Below are positions 27,098 through 36,150 of a stretch of DNA of 48,080 nucleotides, piece after piece (positions within the stretch are counted from its first letter, which is position 1; every line of letters begins with the position of its first letter). This DNA comes from Treponema sp. (GTDB lineage: Bacteria > Spirochaetota > Spirochaetia > Treponematales > Breznakiellaceae): NCBI GenBank assembly GCA_031260245.1, contig JAIRKH010000032.1, positions 1-48,080 of the forward strand, written 5' to 3'. Both the position numbers and the translations under genes were made by a program. The notes under the pieces were generated by a model. The model made no database searches. It was not told the origin of the DNA and saw nothing but the letters and a program-made list of their open reading frames with translations.

Positions 27098-28615
27098 CTA
27101 TCTTTTAAGCGCGGCTTTATACATTTCCTCGTATTTTACGGCTGATTTTTCCCACGAGAAATTTTTCTTCATGGCGCGGACGCGCATAGCTTCCACTTGG
27201 GAACGACGGTTGTAATACGCCCAGTTGGCCCAGCCGACGGTGTCGTAAATGGAACGAGGGTTGAGCTGGTCAAACATAAACCCGTCGCCGTCTCCTATAT
27301 CTTGGTTGAAATTTTTAACCGTGTCGGCAAGCCCGCCTGTATTGCGTACGATAGGTAGGGTACCGTAAACCAGAGAATACATCTGATTCAAGCCGCAAGG
27401 TTCGTAACGGCTCGGCATGAGGAAGAAGTCGCTCCCCGCTTCAATCAAGTGGCTGTCGCTTTCGCTGTTGACGATTCTCGCCTTGAAGTTCGAGAGGCGG
27501 GAGGCTAGACTAGTAACCTCGTGTTCGCACCAAGAATCGCCCTTACCCAGAATGACCATTTGTAGTTCCATGTCCCTACAGATGCTCCATGCGGACCCGT
27601 AAGACGGACCGAAGAGTTCGCCCATGCCTTTTTGTTCGGCCAGGCGGGTTACCAAGCCGATGATAGGGACGTCAGGGTTTTCGGGAAGTCCGTATTGCCT
27701 CTGCAAGACGGCTTTCGCCGCGGCCTTACCAGTCGTTACATTCACGATACCTTTTTCCCGTTCCGACTTGGACGGTTTCCCCGTGTAATTCAGAGGGATA
27801 AAAGGGTCTGTTTTGGGATTCCAAATTTTGCCGTCAATACCGTTGAGGATACCGATATAATCGTCCGCGCGGTAGCGCAGGGAACTATCCAGCCGAAATC
27901 CGAAGGCTTGGGTTTTTGTCTCTTCGGCGTAGCGCGGGGAAACCGTGTTGAGTTTGTCAGCGCAGTGGATACCGGCTTTCAGGAAGTTCATCATATTCCA
28001 ATCTTCAAAACCCGCCTGATGAAAAATGTCCCAACTAAGCGCGGTATTCGGAAAATTGTCCTTATGGTAGATTCCCTGATAACCCAAATTGTGAATGGTG
28101 AGAACCGAAACGGTTTTCTCAAAACCGTCTTTCCGTTCCACGTACTTGAGGAAAACAGCCGCCAAAGCCGCCTGCCAATCGTGGACATGGAGAACATCGG
28201 GGTACCAATTCAGCTTGCGGCAAAGGTCGAATAAGACATGACTGAAGAAGGTAAAACGACGGGGATTGTCAAAGTAGTCAGGCTCCTTGTCGTAACCGTA
28301 GAAGCCCTCCCTGCATCCAAAAAATTCATTATGTTCGATGAAATAAGTCCTGACTGGATTCTTCTTTGAGGAGCCGGGCATATTCGCGGTACAAACCGCG
28401 CATTTAACCGTTTCGGCGCCCAGCGGACTAGAAAGCGTTAAATTCAAGTCATTTAGACTGTAACGCTCCTTATCGACGACAAAGTAGCGGGGAATAACAA
28501 TGTTTACCTCATGCCCCATGTTAGCAAGGGTAAGGGACAGAGCGGAAACCGCGTCGGCTAATCCGCCGGTTTTCGCAAATGGCGCCGCTTCACTCGCGGC
28601 CATTAATATTTTCAT
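27098..28615 (-). CDS. glgA: Glycogen (starch) synthase GlgA
   Basis: A 505-residue GT5 glycosyltransferase that extends alpha-1,4-glucan chains, normally from ADP-glucose. The diagnostic N-terminal KTGGLAD motif (Lys15) is present, with the GT-B N-domain (DVLHVHDWQAALAAVFLK, SVLTIHNLGYQGIYHKD) and the C-domain motifs IIGLVTRLAEQKG, MVILGKGD and the nucleotide-sugar loop SRYEPCGLNQMYSLVYGTLPIVRNTGGLADTV (conserved Glu and the TGGL loop). Length is close to the usual 480-500. It is divergent from the phosphosugar mutase gene, which could supply glucose 1-phosphate, so the pair likely serves storage-glucan metabolism. No glgC or glgB is in the window. The start is supported by AGAGG 4 nt upstream of ATG. 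Confidence 0.95.
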   Translation of the reverse strand: MKILMAASEAAPFAKTGGLADAVSALSLTLANMGHEVNIVIPRYFVVDKERYSLNDLNLTLSSPLGAETVKCAVCTANMPGSSKKNPVRTYFIEHNEFFGCREGFYGYDKEPDYFDNPRRFTFFSHVLFDLCRKLNWYPDVLHVHDWQAALAAVFLKYVERKDGFEKTVSVLTIHNLGYQGIYHKDNFPNTALSWDIFHQAGFEDWNMMNFLKAGIHCADKLNTVSPRYAEETKTQAFGFRLDSSLRYRADDYIGILNGIDGKIWNPKTDPFIPLNYTGKPSKSEREKGIVNVTTGKAAAKAVLQRQYGLPENPDVPIIGLVTRLAEQKGMGELFGPSYGSAWSICRDMELQMVILGKGDSWCEHEVTSLASRLSNFKARIVNSESDSHLIEAGSDFFLMPSRYEPCGLNQMYSLVYGTLPIVRNTGGLADTVKNFNQDIGDGDGFMFDQLNPRSIYDTVGWANWAYYNRRSQVEAMRVRAMKKNFSWEKSAVKYEEMYKAALKR

Positions 28616-28669
28616 AGCGCCTCTTCGTTATTATTTTCAAGAATATAACCTCTCACAAAACCTATATTT

Positions 28670-28698
28670 AATATAGCCAAATAAAGAAACTATGTCAA
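28670..28698 (-). promoter_or_regulatory. glgA promoter
   Basis: On the minus strand: perfect -35 TTGACA (28693-28698), 17-nt spacer, -10 TATATT (28670-28675). It lies about 55 nt upstream of the glgA ATG and leaves a short leader with a ribosome binding site. It is back to back with the pgm promoter; the two -35 boxes are only 7 nt apart. Confidence 0.75.
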
Positions 28699-28705
28699 GT
28701 CTATC

Positions 28706-28734
28706 TTGATTTTCCAAAGAAAGCGTTGTAAGAT
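28706..28734 (+). promoter_or_regulatory. pgm promoter
   Basis: -35 TTGATT (28706-28711), 17-nt spacer, -10 TAAGAT (28729-28734), about 34 nt upstream of the ATG at 28769. It is divergent from and nearly overlaps the glgA promoter, so RNA polymerase may compete for the two. Confidence 0.6.
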
Positions 28735-28768
28735 TGTGAAAAATCAACTTGAATAAGGAGTGTATTTT

Positions 28769-30541
28769 ATGGATAAAGAAGCCATCGTCAAGGCGGCGAA
28801 TGACTATATCGCAAAAGAGAAAAACGCGGCGTTCGGCGCTGAAGTGGAGAAACTCCTCAAGGCCGAAGACTGGAAAGAGCTAGAAGACAGGTTCTACCGT
28901 ACATTAGAATTCGGTACTGGCGGACTACGCGGCGTGATAGGCGGCGGGTTTAACCGCATGAACACATTTGTCGTGAAGTCAGCCACCCAGGGACTCGCAG
29001 TTTACGTCGCCAAAGCCTTCCCGGAAAAGGCGGCAAAAGGCGCGCTTTCAGCGGCCATAGCCTATGACAGCCGGCATTACTCGCCCGAATTCGCCGAGGC
29101 GGCTGCGCTCGTGTTCGCGGGTAACGGCGTCAAGACCTATCTATTTTCGAGCCTGCGCCCCACGCCGGAACTTTCGTTCGCTGTAAGACGATTAGGATGC
29201 GAAACCGGCGTAGTCGTTACCGCCAGCCACAATCCCAAACAGTACAACGGGTACAAAGCCTACTGGAACGACGGGGCGCAGATTATTCCTCCGCACGACG
29301 AAAACGTCATCAAAGAGGTAAACGCGGTAACGGAAATCAAGGAATTGGACAAAAAAACCGCAATTGATCGGGGATTATTGAAAATCATTGACAAAGAGAT
29401 AGACGAGCCGTATCAAGACATGGTGCGGAGCAAACTATTCCGCCCTGAACTTGTCAAGTCCAAGGCGGGCGACGTGAAAATCGTGTACACGCCTTTACAC
29501 GGCGTCGGCGCTATGCACGTGGAAACCGTGTTATCCAGTCTGGGACTAAAAGTTACCACTGTGCCGGAGCAACGCGAAGGAGACGGCGATTTTCCAACCG
29601 TGGAGTTTCCTAATCCAGAGAAAGCGCCGGCAATGGAAATGGCCGTCAAACTCGGGAAGGCGCAGAACGCGGACGTGGTCATGGCAACCGACCCTGACGC
29701 TGACCGCTTTGGAATCGCGGCGCCAGACGGCGCGGGCGGCTTCACTCTGATTACCGGTAACCAAATGGGCGCGCTTCTGGAAGATTACATATTCCTTTCG
29801 CTCAAAGAACAGGGAAAACTGCCGAAAAACGCCGCTATGGTCAATACCATTGTAACGACAGGTATGCACAAAAAAATCGCCGAGTTCTACGGAGCAACGT
29901 GCCTCCAATGCCTCACGGGTTTCAAGTGGATTGCGGACTTCATGCGTAAGGCGGAAATGGGCGTCATTCCCTACACTATCGTGTTCGGTACCGAGGAGAG
30001 CTATGGGTACCTCGTAGAAAACGAAATCCGCGACAAGGACGGCGTATCCGCGGCCGCAATGACCGCTGAAATGACGCTCTACTGGCGGAGCAAAGGCAAG
30101 AGCCTGCTCGACCGCTTGAACGAATTGTATCAAATTACAGGCTATTGGGAAGAGTTGAGCGTTGAAAAATACTTTGAAGGCGTTGAAGGTTCGGGCGTTA
30201 TGAAGGGCGTCATGGAAGGCTTCCGCAAAAACCCGCCAAAGACAATAGGGGACGTTGAAGTAGAAAAAGTCAAGGACATAGGTAACTCGGTTACTATTTT
30301 TCCCGGCGACCCGAACAAGAAAGAGGCGGTTGACCTACCGAAAAGCGACGTGATTCAGTTTTTTTTGAAAGACGGAACGGTTGTGAGCGCGCGGCCGAGC
30401 GGTACGGAACCGAAAATCAAGTTTTACGCGACCTGTCGCGTTCCACTTACAGACAGCGGCTTAACGGGCGCTAAACAGACGGCTTCTGATAAACTCACGG
30501 CGATTAAATTGTTCTTACAAAAGGCAATGGGAGAGCAATGA
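28769..30541 (+). CDS. pgm: Phosphoglucomutase / phospho-sugar mutase (alpha-D-phosphohexomutase family)
   Basis: A 590-residue cytoplasmic enzyme that interconverts hexose 1- and 6-phosphates through a phosphoserine. The catalytic loop VTASHNPKQYNGYK carries Ser153; the metal loop is ATDPDADRFGIA; the sugar-specificity loop is VFGTEESYGY; and the phosphate-binding loop near the C-terminus is RPSGTEPKIKFY. Length matches the long PGM2/PgcA-type class rather than the ~450-residue GlmM/ManB class. I use ATG 28769 (MDKEAIVKAAND) because AAGGAG (28755-28760) lies 8 nt upstream; a GTG at 28760 overlaps that Shine-Dalgarno. Divergent from glgA, which fits a role in making or using glucose 1-phosphate. 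Its stop overlaps the next start as ATGA. Confidence 0.92.
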   Translation: MDKEAIVKAANDYIAKEKNAAFGAEVEKLLKAEDWKELEDRFYRTLEFGTGGLRGVIGGGFNRMNTFVVKSATQGLAVYVAKAFPEKAAKGALSAAIAYDSRHYSPEFAEAAALVFAGNGVKTYLFSSLRPTPELSFAVRRLGCETGVVVTASHNPKQYNGYKAYWNDGAQIIPPHDENVIKEVNAVTEIKELDKKTAIDRGLLKIIDKEIDEPYQDMVRSKLFRPELVKSKAGDVKIVYTPLHGVGAMHVETVLSSLGLKVTTVPEQREGDGDFPTVEFPNPEKAPAMEMAVKLGKAQNADVVMATDPDADRFGIAAPDGAGGFTLITGNQMGALLEDYIFLSLKEQGKLPKNAAMVNTIVTTGMHKKIAEFYGATCLQCLTGFKWIADFMRKAEMGVIPYTIVFGTEESYGYLVENEIRDKDGVSAAAMTAEMTLYWRSKGKSLLDRLNELYQITGYWEELSVEKYFEGVEGSGVMKGVMEGFRKNPPKTIGDVEVEKVKDIGNSVTIFPGDPNKKEAVDLPKSDVIQFFLKDGTVVSARPSGTEPKIKFYATCRVPLTDSGLTGAKQTASDKLTAIKLFLQKAMGEQ

Positions 30542-31941
30542 CGGTAAATTTATTGGAGAAATTTACGAGAAGTTATACTTTTAAGTCGATTTTGCTTGCC
30601 GTTCTCGTCCTATTACTACTTATTCCGCTGGGTATGATTCGAGGGCTAATCAATGAGCGAAGACGCACCGCGCAAGATGCGGAAACGGAAATAATGAAGG
30701 CGTGGGGCGGTAATCTCATTATCGCGGGACCCATCGTCGTCATTCATGGAACTCGAACCGAAGAGATCCGCACAAAAACGGAAAAAGATGGGGAACGAGT
30801 TGAAATTCAGAAAATCCCCTTTTCTCTAGCGATAACGCCGAAACAGCTCGACGTCAAGGCGGCTTTCAAGACCGAAACACGGCGGCGCGGTATTTTTTCT
30901 GTACCGCTGTTCTTCGGAAACATTACTTTGGACGGCGATTTTGATACTTCAATGGCTATTTCAAGCCTATCCGCCAATGAAAATCTTGATTTTACGCAGG
31001 CGGAACTGGTCATTTCCCTGTCAGGACAAAAAGGCATACGCAAAATAGCGCAGGCAAACTGGAAAGACGCGCCGCTCTTTTTCCTGCCTGGTAATCAAGG
31101 GTACGCTTTGTTTTCCAACTACGGCGCATCTGGAATCGGCAAACCAGTAGCCGTTACTGAGGAGTTCGGCGGCTTCGGTCCCGGCGTTTACGCGATTCTG
31201 CCGAATTTTAGGAACGAGACCGCATCCTTTACGGTATCAATCGACATACAAGGCGGACAGCTTGCGCGTTTCTTGCCCGTGGGACAGGACACGCATATAT
31301 CCATTGAGGCGGATTGGGACGCGCCTTCTTTTCAAGGCGCGTTTCTGCCCAATATTTCAAACATTACGGATAAAGGCTTTTCCGCGGAATGGGACGTTAG
31401 TTACTTAAGCAGGGACGTCCCCTTGTTTTGGAAGACTAGTAACGGCTTTCTTGCAGGCGACTATTCCGCCTCTCTGTTCGGCGTAAATTTCTTTAGGAGC
31501 ATAGATACTTACGCTCTGAACGCCCGCGCCGTCAAGTATGCGATTCTCTTTCTGATGGTTCCGTTCTTGACGCTGTTTCTCCTTGAGATTTTCACGAAAA
31601 AGCGAATTCATCCTGCGCCTTACTTATTCTGCGGCGTCGGCAACGCGATTTTCTACTTGCTTCTGCTCTCGCTGTCTGAACAGACCCCGTTTTACATCGC
31701 ATATCTTCTATCCGCAGTCGTTGTAACCGCTATGATGACCTTGTATTCGCGCTCTCTTCTGCCGTCTTGGGATAAGAGTTGGTATATGGGACTGACCGTC
31801 AGCCTATCCTACATTCTGCTTTACGCGGTACTTAACGCCGAGTCCTACGCCCTGCTTATTGGTTCTGTCGGCTCATTCGCGGTTGTGGCGCTCGTCATGT
31901 TCCTCACCCGCAAGCTTAACTGGTATGGGCAGGAAGAATAG
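30538..31941 (+). CDS. CreD-like inner-membrane protein
   Basis: A 467-residue membrane protein of the CreD (colicin E2 tolerance) family. One N-terminal TM (residues ~17-37, FKSILLAVLVLLLLIPLGMI) is followed by a large extracytoplasmic region with GPIVVIHGTR and KQLDVKAAFKTETRRRGIFSVPLF-type strands (positions 106-130), and then about five TM helices from residue ~335 to ~460. This topology and the LLLLIPLGMIRGLINERR start are typical of the family; E. coli CreD is about 450 residues. The molecular role is not well defined; the family is linked to envelope integrity. Translation is probably coupled to pgm by the ATGA overlap. No CreBC two-component genes are nearby. Confidence 0.85.
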   Translation: MTVNLLEKFTRSYTFKSILLAVLVLLLLIPLGMIRGLINERRRTAQDAETEIMKAWGGNLIIAGPIVVIHGTRTEEIRTKTEKDGERVEIQKIPFSLAITPKQLDVKAAFKTETRRRGIFSVPLFFGNITLDGDFDTSMAISSLSANENLDFTQAELVISLSGQKGIRKIAQANWKDAPLFFLPGNQGYALFSNYGASGIGKPVAVTEEFGGFGPGVYAILPNFRNETASFTVSIDIQGGQLARFLPVGQDTHISIEADWDAPSFQGAFLPNISNITDKGFSAEWDVSYLSRDVPLFWKTSNGFLAGDYSASLFGVNFFRSIDTYALNARAVKYAILFLMVPFLTLFLLEIFTKKRIHPAPYLFCGVGNAIFYLLLLSLSEQTPFYIAYLLSAVVVTAMMTLYSRSLLPSWDKSWYMGLTVSLSYILLYAVLNAESYALLIGSVGSFAVVALVMFLTRKLNWYGQEE

Positions 31942-31947
31942 CGATTG

Positions 31948-32049
31948 TCATTCCGCCCAGGACTTCGCTTTAAAAACGTCCTTGCCAACGAGTTTATTGA
32001 CGCGCAAAAAAACGTATGAGACTGTTTCAGACGCTATTGACTCCAATCC
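31948..32049 (-). pseudogene. Relic of the 3' end of a gene related to the YidC-phosphatase fusion
   Basis: On the minus strand, an open run of 33 codons ends in a TGA at 31948-31950. Its last 20 residues match the last 20 residues of the fusion protein at 42010-44679 without gaps, 13 identical by eye (shared pattern F.RV..LVG.D.FKA.SW.E). The DNA itself is also about 79% identical over some 60 bp, including the stop codon. An in-frame stop lies immediately upstream, so no gene remains. It seems to be the tail of a degraded paralogue or a partial duplication, left between creD-like and the regulator gene; it overlaps that gene's promoter. Confidence 0.7.
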
Positions 32050-32066
32050 TCATTTTTTGCTATGCT
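32037..32066 (+). promoter_or_regulatory. Promoter of the LacI-type regulator
   Basis: -35 TTGACT (32037-32042), 18-nt spacer, -10 TATGCT (32061-32066), about 30 nt upstream of the ATG at 32097. It partly overlaps the gene relic on the other strand. Confidence 0.5.
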
Positions 32067-32096
32067 TCTTTATATAGAGAGAAATGGAGAAAGTGG

Positions 32097-33164
32097 ATGA
32101 CCGTAAAGGAAATAGCCAAGCTTGCGGGAGTGTCTATCGGAACCGTAGACAGGGTTCTGTATCAACGAGGCAGGGTATCGGCTGATACTCGCGCGAAGGT
32201 AAAAAAAATAATCGAAACGTATCAATTTACTCCCAATCCCATAGCGCGGCGGTTAAAAAGAAACCGCTCGTACCATTTTTGCGCCCTTATTCCAAGACGG
32301 GACCAAGACGCGGGCTATTGGGAACAGGCGATTGCAGGACTTAAAACAGGCGCGGGCGAAGTCAGCCCACTGGGAGTCGAGACGGAGATCATTGAGTACG
32401 ACCGGTATAATATGGAAGAAGTCCTTGCCAAGATGGAAACGTCGATGGCAAAGAGTCCGGACGGTATGATATTCGCTCCTAATATACGGATTAAGCAATT
32501 GGTACCAGAAATCCGTGAGAAACAAATACCCTACATCTTTTTCGATTCAGACTATCCTGAAATGGAACCGCTCTGTACAATCAGCCAGGACCCTATCCGC
32601 GGTGGATACCTTGCGGGCAGGCTCATGAGCCTTTTCGCGCGAAGCGCGTCCGCGGCGGAGCGTGGGAAACAACTCGAAAAACCAGTGGCGATTCTCGACG
32701 CTCATTGCGAGGATTACCACATCATCCAACGCAGAAACGGCTTTTTGCAATACGCCGAAGAACATAATATTCCAACCGTGGTGAAAGAATATTCGGAGGA
32801 AGGCGAATTAACCGAAAATGAAATCACGGCGCTTCTGGAACGGCGCCGCGATTTAGCAGGATTCTTTGTTACCAATAGTTTGGCGCATCGAGTCGCCCAA
32901 ACGGTAAAAGACTTAGGCGTAAGAGAAAAAAGCGAAAAATGCGTCGTCATAGGCTACGACCTTACCGCAAATAACAGACTGTTGCTGAAAGAGGGTTTTA
33001 TAGACGCTATTATATCCCAAAGACCCGAAGAACAAGGACGTCTGGCGGTAATCAACCTGTATCGGCATATCGTCCTAGAACAGAGAATCGAGTCCAAGAT
33101 TGAAATGCCGCTGGACGTTTATATTAAAGAAAATATCGTGGGAACCCCTCAAGACCCCCTGTAA
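32097..33164 (+). CDS. LacI-family transcriptional regulator of the sugar operon
   Basis: A 355-residue regulator. Residues 1-50 form a LacI helix-turn-helix with hinge helix (VKEIAKLAGVSIGTVDRVLY, then FTPNPIARRLKR). The remainder is a periplasmic-binding-protein-like effector domain with segments PDGMIFAPN, IPYIFFDSDYP, RGGYLAGRLM, GFFVTNSLAHRVAQ, VVIGYDL and the closing ISQRPEEQGRLAV. I choose ATG 32097, with GGAGA 6 nt upstream; an in-frame ATG at 32016 would add 27 residues ahead of the helix-turn-helix and lies upstream of the promoter. The gene precedes the transport/arabinose operon on the same strand, with a tandem repeat just after the operon promoter as the likely operator. Ligand: probably L-arabinose or a related sugar (inference). 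Confidence 0.9.
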   Translation: MTVKEIAKLAGVSIGTVDRVLYQRGRVSADTRAKVKKIIETYQFTPNPIARRLKRNRSYHFCALIPRRDQDAGYWEQAIAGLKTGAGEVSPLGVETEIIEYDRYNMEEVLAKMETSMAKSPDGMIFAPNIRIKQLVPEIREKQIPYIFFDSDYPEMEPLCTISQDPIRGGYLAGRLMSLFARSASAAERGKQLEKPVAILDAHCEDYHIIQRRNGFLQYAEEHNIPTVVKEYSEEGELTENEITALLERRRDLAGFFVTNSLAHRVAQTVKDLGVREKSEKCVVIGYDLTANNRLLLKEGFIDAIISQRPEEQGRLAVINLYRHIVLEQRIESKIEMPLDVYIKENIVGTPQDPL

Positions 33165-33267
33165 CCCACAGCTTCCCTTACGCTACGTTCATCGTCGCTA
33201 CGCGCTCCTGTTTCCTCAATATCGCGTTAGACGCTCGTCAAATAGAAAAAAAAATCAAAAAAACATG

Positions 33268-33295
33268 TTGACAAGATAAAAAGTCATTGTATAAT
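33268..33295 (+). promoter_or_regulatory. Consensus promoter of the sugar transport/ara operon
   Basis: Perfect -35 TTGACA (33268-33273) and perfect -10 TATAAT (33290-33295), with a 16-nt spacer. A promoter this strong usually needs repression, which fits the operator-like repeat immediately downstream and the LacI-type gene upstream. Confidence 0.85.
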
Positions 33296-33301
33296 AATTA
33301 A

Positions 33302-33330
33302 GTTAACGCAATGAGTGTACGTTAACGCAA
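33302..33330. promoter_or_regulatory. Tandem operator-like repeat GTTAACGCAA
   Basis: GTTAACGCAA occurs at 33302-33311 and 33321-33330, a 19-bp period (nearly two helical turns). Each contains the palindrome GTTAAC, and the second is part of ACGTTAACGC, close to a LacI-style symmetric site. The first copy begins at the expected transcription start, so a bound repressor would block initiation or early elongation. Confidence 0.65.
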
Positions 33331-33350
33331 CTTCTATTAGGAGGAATTTT

Positions 33351-34487
33351 ATGAAAGCGTTGAAGAAGAATACGCTTCTAGCTTCGGCAGTCTTGTTAGG
33401 GTTAGTCGTAGCCTTTTCAAGCTGTAGCAAAAAAAGCGGTACCCAAGAAAGCGGCGGGCAAAGGAGCGCCGCTATATCTATCGGTATCGCCATGCCTACC
33501 CGCTCGTCCCAGCGGTGGATTTCGGACGGGGAAAGCGTCAAAAGCGGCATTGAGGGTCTCGGTTATTCCGGCGATCTTCAATACGGCGACGACGTTATTG
33601 AAAATCAGGTCGCGCAACTCGAAAACATGATTACCAAAGGCGTGAAAGCGCTGGTTATCGCGTCCATTGACGGCGAATCGCTCACCGCGGTTCTGGAAAA
33701 AGCCCACGAAGCGGGTATTCCAGTCATCGCCTACGACCGCCTCATCAGGAACAGCCCGTATGTGGATTACTATGTGTCCTTTGACAACTACAAAGTCGGA
33801 GAACAAATGGGTCATATCCTCATTAAAGGGCTTCAGCTTGACAGCGCGACCGCGGACAACCCCAAAGTAATCGAAGTCTTCGGCGGTTCGCCTGACGACA
33901 ACAACGCCTACTTCTTTTACAACGGCGCTATGGATGTACTCAAGCCCTACTTTGACAAGAACGCGCTCGTCATCGGGTCGGGACAGCAAGGCATGGATAG
34001 AGTCGGAACGCTGCGTTGGGACGGCGCTACCGCCCAAGCGCGTATGGACAACCTACTCTCCGCGTATTATACCGGACGAACCATAGACGGCGTGCTTTCT
34101 CCCTATGACGGCATCAGTCTGGGCGTCATTTCTTCCTTAAAGGGAGTCGGGTACGGCGGCGCGGGAAAACCCATGCCCATAGTGGGCGGACAGGACGCGG
34201 AATTGCCTTCCGTCAAGTCTATCCTTGCGGGCGAACAGTATGCGACCGTTTTCAAGGACACCCGTTCCCTTGCCGCGGCCACCGTGAGAATGCTTCAAGC
34301 CATTCTGGAAGGACGCCAGCCCGAAGTAAACAATACTACGGACTATGAAAATGGAAGCATAAAAGACGGCAAGGCGTATATTGTGCCTTCCATGCTTCTC
34401 CAGTCGACGGCTATTTACCAGGAGAACGTAAAGAGCGTGTTGGTGGACGAAACCGGTTATTACGAAGCGTCGGATTTGGGACTGTAG
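33351..34487 (+). CDS. ChvE/XylF-type sugar-binding lipoprotein of an ABC importer
   Basis: A 378-residue periplasmic-binding-protein-fold lipoprotein. The signal peptide ends in lipobox FSSC with Cys25 as the anchor. The mature protein starts [19 protein letters not shown] and contains the class signatures [51 protein letters not shown] and [12 protein letters not shown], matching ChvE-like multi-sugar receptors (arabinose, xylose, galactose). AGGAGG (33339-33344) lies 6 nt before ATG; an upstream in-frame GTG at 33315 falls between the two operator repeats and is rejected. First gene of the operon, followed by a strong stem-loop that may raise its level relative to the downstream genes. Confidence 0.93.
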   Translation: MKALKKNTLLASAVLLGLVVAFSSCSKKSGTQESGGQRSAAISIGIAMPTRSSQRWISDGESVKSGIEGLGYSGDLQYGDDVIENQVAQLENMITKGVKALVIASIDGESLTAVLEKAHEAGIPVIAYDRLIRNSPYVDYYVSFDNYKVGEQMGHILIKGLQLDSATADNPKVIEVFGGSPDDNNAYFFYNGAMDVLKPYFDKNALVIGSGQQGMDRVGTLRWDGATAQARMDNLLSAYYTGRTIDGVLSPYDGISLGVISSLKGVGYGGAGKPMPIVGGQDAELPSVKSILAGEQYATVFKDTRSLAAATVRMLQAILEGRQPEVNNTTDYENGSIKDGKAYIVPSMLLQSTAIYQENVKSVLVDETGYYEASDLGL

Positions 34488-34506
34488 TCTTGGAGCGCGG
34501 CAAAAT

Positions 34507-34577
34507 TGGGGAATAGGCGGCAGGCTTTGGCGCGGCTCGCAATGCGACCACCTTTAGCCGCGTCCGCCTATTCCCCA
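34507..34577 (+). promoter_or_regulatory. Large intercistronic stem-loop between binding protein and ATPase genes
   Basis: A perfect 14-bp inverted repeat (TGGGGAATAGGCGG at 34507-34520 with its complement at 34564-34577) encloses a second stem, GCGCGGCT (530-537) with AGCCGCGT (556-563), 7 of 8 paired. The inner arm continues directly into the outer arm on the 3' side, so one long bulged hairpin forms. No T-run follows, so it looks like an mRNA-stabilising or processing element, as in other sugar ABC operons, rather than a full terminator. Confidence 0.8.
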
Positions 34578-34604
34578 TTTCGCGCTATATTAAGGAGGCT
34601 CGTT

Positions 34605-36137
34605 GTGAACGACGCCGCGTACTTGCTGGAAATGAAACATATCACAAAGACGTTTCCCGGCGTAAAGGCTCTGGACAATGTAAACTTACAGGTCAAACAG
34701 CGGGAAATACACGCTTTGGTCGGCGAAAACGGAGCGGGAAAATCAACGCTCATGAAAATATTGAGCGGCGTACATCCTTACGGGACGTATTTGGGCGAGA
34801 TTGTCTTTAACGGGCGGGTTTGCGTCTTTCCCGATATTCAGCATAGCGAAAAGATGGGAATCGCCATTATTCATCAGGAGTTGGCGTTAAGCCCCTATCT
34901 TTCCATAGCGGAAAACATATTCTTGGGGCATGAAAAGGCGAAGCGGTTCATAATAAATTGGGACAAAACCAAAGAAGAAGCGCTAGTCTATATGAAGCGG
35001 CTGGGGCTAAACGAAAACCCTAACACGCCTGTGAATAAGCTGGGCGTTGGCAAACAGCAACTCGTTGAAATCGCAAAAGCCCTTGCCAAGGACGTCAAAC
35101 TGCTTATCCTTGACGAGCCGACCGCCGCGCTTAACGAGAAGGACAGCGAAAACCTCTTGCAACTCCTGCGGGATTTGAAGAAGCACGGCATATCGTCCGT
35201 GCTTATCACCCATAAGCTCAACGAGGTCGCGGAAATCGCCGACAGCGTCACTATTCTGCGGGACGGCAAAACGATTGAAACCCTTGAGGTCGATAAGAAC
35301 AAGGGGATTTCCGAGGAACGAATCATAAGAGGCATGGTGGGACGGGAAATGACCGACCGTTTTCCCAAACGGGCTTCTGTTCCGGGAGACGTGATATTTG
35401 AAGTGAAAAACTGGACTGTCTATCATCCTGAAAACCCCGAACGGAAAATACTGGACAACGTCGCGTTTTATCTCCGCGCTGGAGAAGTGGTCGGGCTTGC
35501 GGGACTTATGGGCGCGGGACGCACCGAGCTTGCCACAAGCCTCTTCGGGAAATTTTACGGCAAGAACATTTCAGGACGCATACTCATCGACGGCAAAGAG
35601 GCGAACCTCAATTCCATACCGAAAGCGATTGAGCGGGGAGTCGCCTACGTTACCGAAGACCGCAAGGAGTATGGGCTCGTTTTAATAGAAGACCTCAGGC
35701 AAAACGTCTCGCTCGCCAAATTAAAGAAAATTGCGAAAAAAAACGTTATTGACGAACAGCTGGAAGCGCGGGAGACCGAAAGCTTCCGAAAAAAACTGAA
35801 TATCAAAACGCCGTCCATATTTCAGCTTGCAGGTAATCTTTCCGGCGGAAATCAACAGAAGGTCGTGCTTGCCAAATGGATATTCACGGACCCCCGCATC
35901 CTTATCCTTGACGAACCGACGCGGGGCATTGACGTCGGGGCGAAATACGAAATCTACGCCATTATCAATATGCTTGCCGGCGCGGGCATGGCTTGTCTTT
36001 TCATTTCCTCGGAGATGCCGGAAATAATCGGCATGAGCGACCGCATCTACGTGATGAGCGAAGGACGCATAACTGGAGAACTCCCCGGAAGAACCGCGAC
36101 GCAGGAAGAGATAATGGGATATATTATTCAATCCTAA
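34605..36137 (+). CDS. Sugar ABC transporter ATP-binding protein (MglA/XylG/GguA type)
   Basis: A 510-residue double-nucleotide-binding-domain ATPase that powers monosaccharide import with the adjacent permease and binding protein. Domain 1 has Walker [10 protein letters not shown], signature [15 protein letters not shown] and Walker [12 protein letters not shown]. Domain 2 has the degenerate Walker A typical of this family ([16 protein letters not shown]), signature [15 protein letters not shown] and Walker [14 protein letters not shown] use GTG 34605 (AAGGAGG at 34592-34598, 6 nt upstream), giving [20 protein letters not shown]. An in-frame ATG at 34506 lies inside the stem-loop and would add 33 residues foreign to the family. 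Ends 13 nt before the permease gene. Confidence 0.95.
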   Translation: MNDAAYLLEMKHITKTFPGVKALDNVNLQVKQREIHALVGENGAGKSTLMKILSGVHPYGTYLGEIVFNGRVCVFPDIQHSEKMGIAIIHQELALSPYLSIAENIFLGHEKAKRFIINWDKTKEEALVYMKRLGLNENPNTPVNKLGVGKQQLVEIAKALAKDVKLLILDEPTAALNEKDSENLLQLLRDLKKHGISSVLITHKLNEVAEIADSVTILRDGKTIETLEVDKNKGISEERIIRGMVGREMTDRFPKRASVPGDVIFEVKNWTVYHPENPERKILDNVAFYLRAGEVVGLAGLMGAGRTELATSLFGKFYGKNISGRILIDGKEANLNSIPKAIERGVAYVTEDRKEYGLVLIEDLRQNVSLAKLKKIAKKNVIDEQLEARETESFRKKLNIKTPSIFQLAGNLSGGNQQKVVLAKWIFTDPRILILDEPTRGIDVGAKYEIYAIINMLAGAGMACLFISSEMPEIIGMSDRIYVMSEGRITGELPGRTATQEEIMGYIIQS

Positions 36138-36150
36138 ACGAGGGTATGAA

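Noticed and set aside
27632-28234. 200-codon plus-strand frame opposite glgA
   Set aside because: Lies wholly inside certain glgA, and no ribosome binding site.
33165-33260. Terminator after the LacI-type gene
   Set aside because: CGCTACG words repeat directly rather than as an inverted pair; no stem with a T-run could be drawn.
34507-34577. Rho-independent terminator
   Set aside because: The stem is strong but no T-run follows, and the operon continues with a good ribosome binding site 15 nt later.
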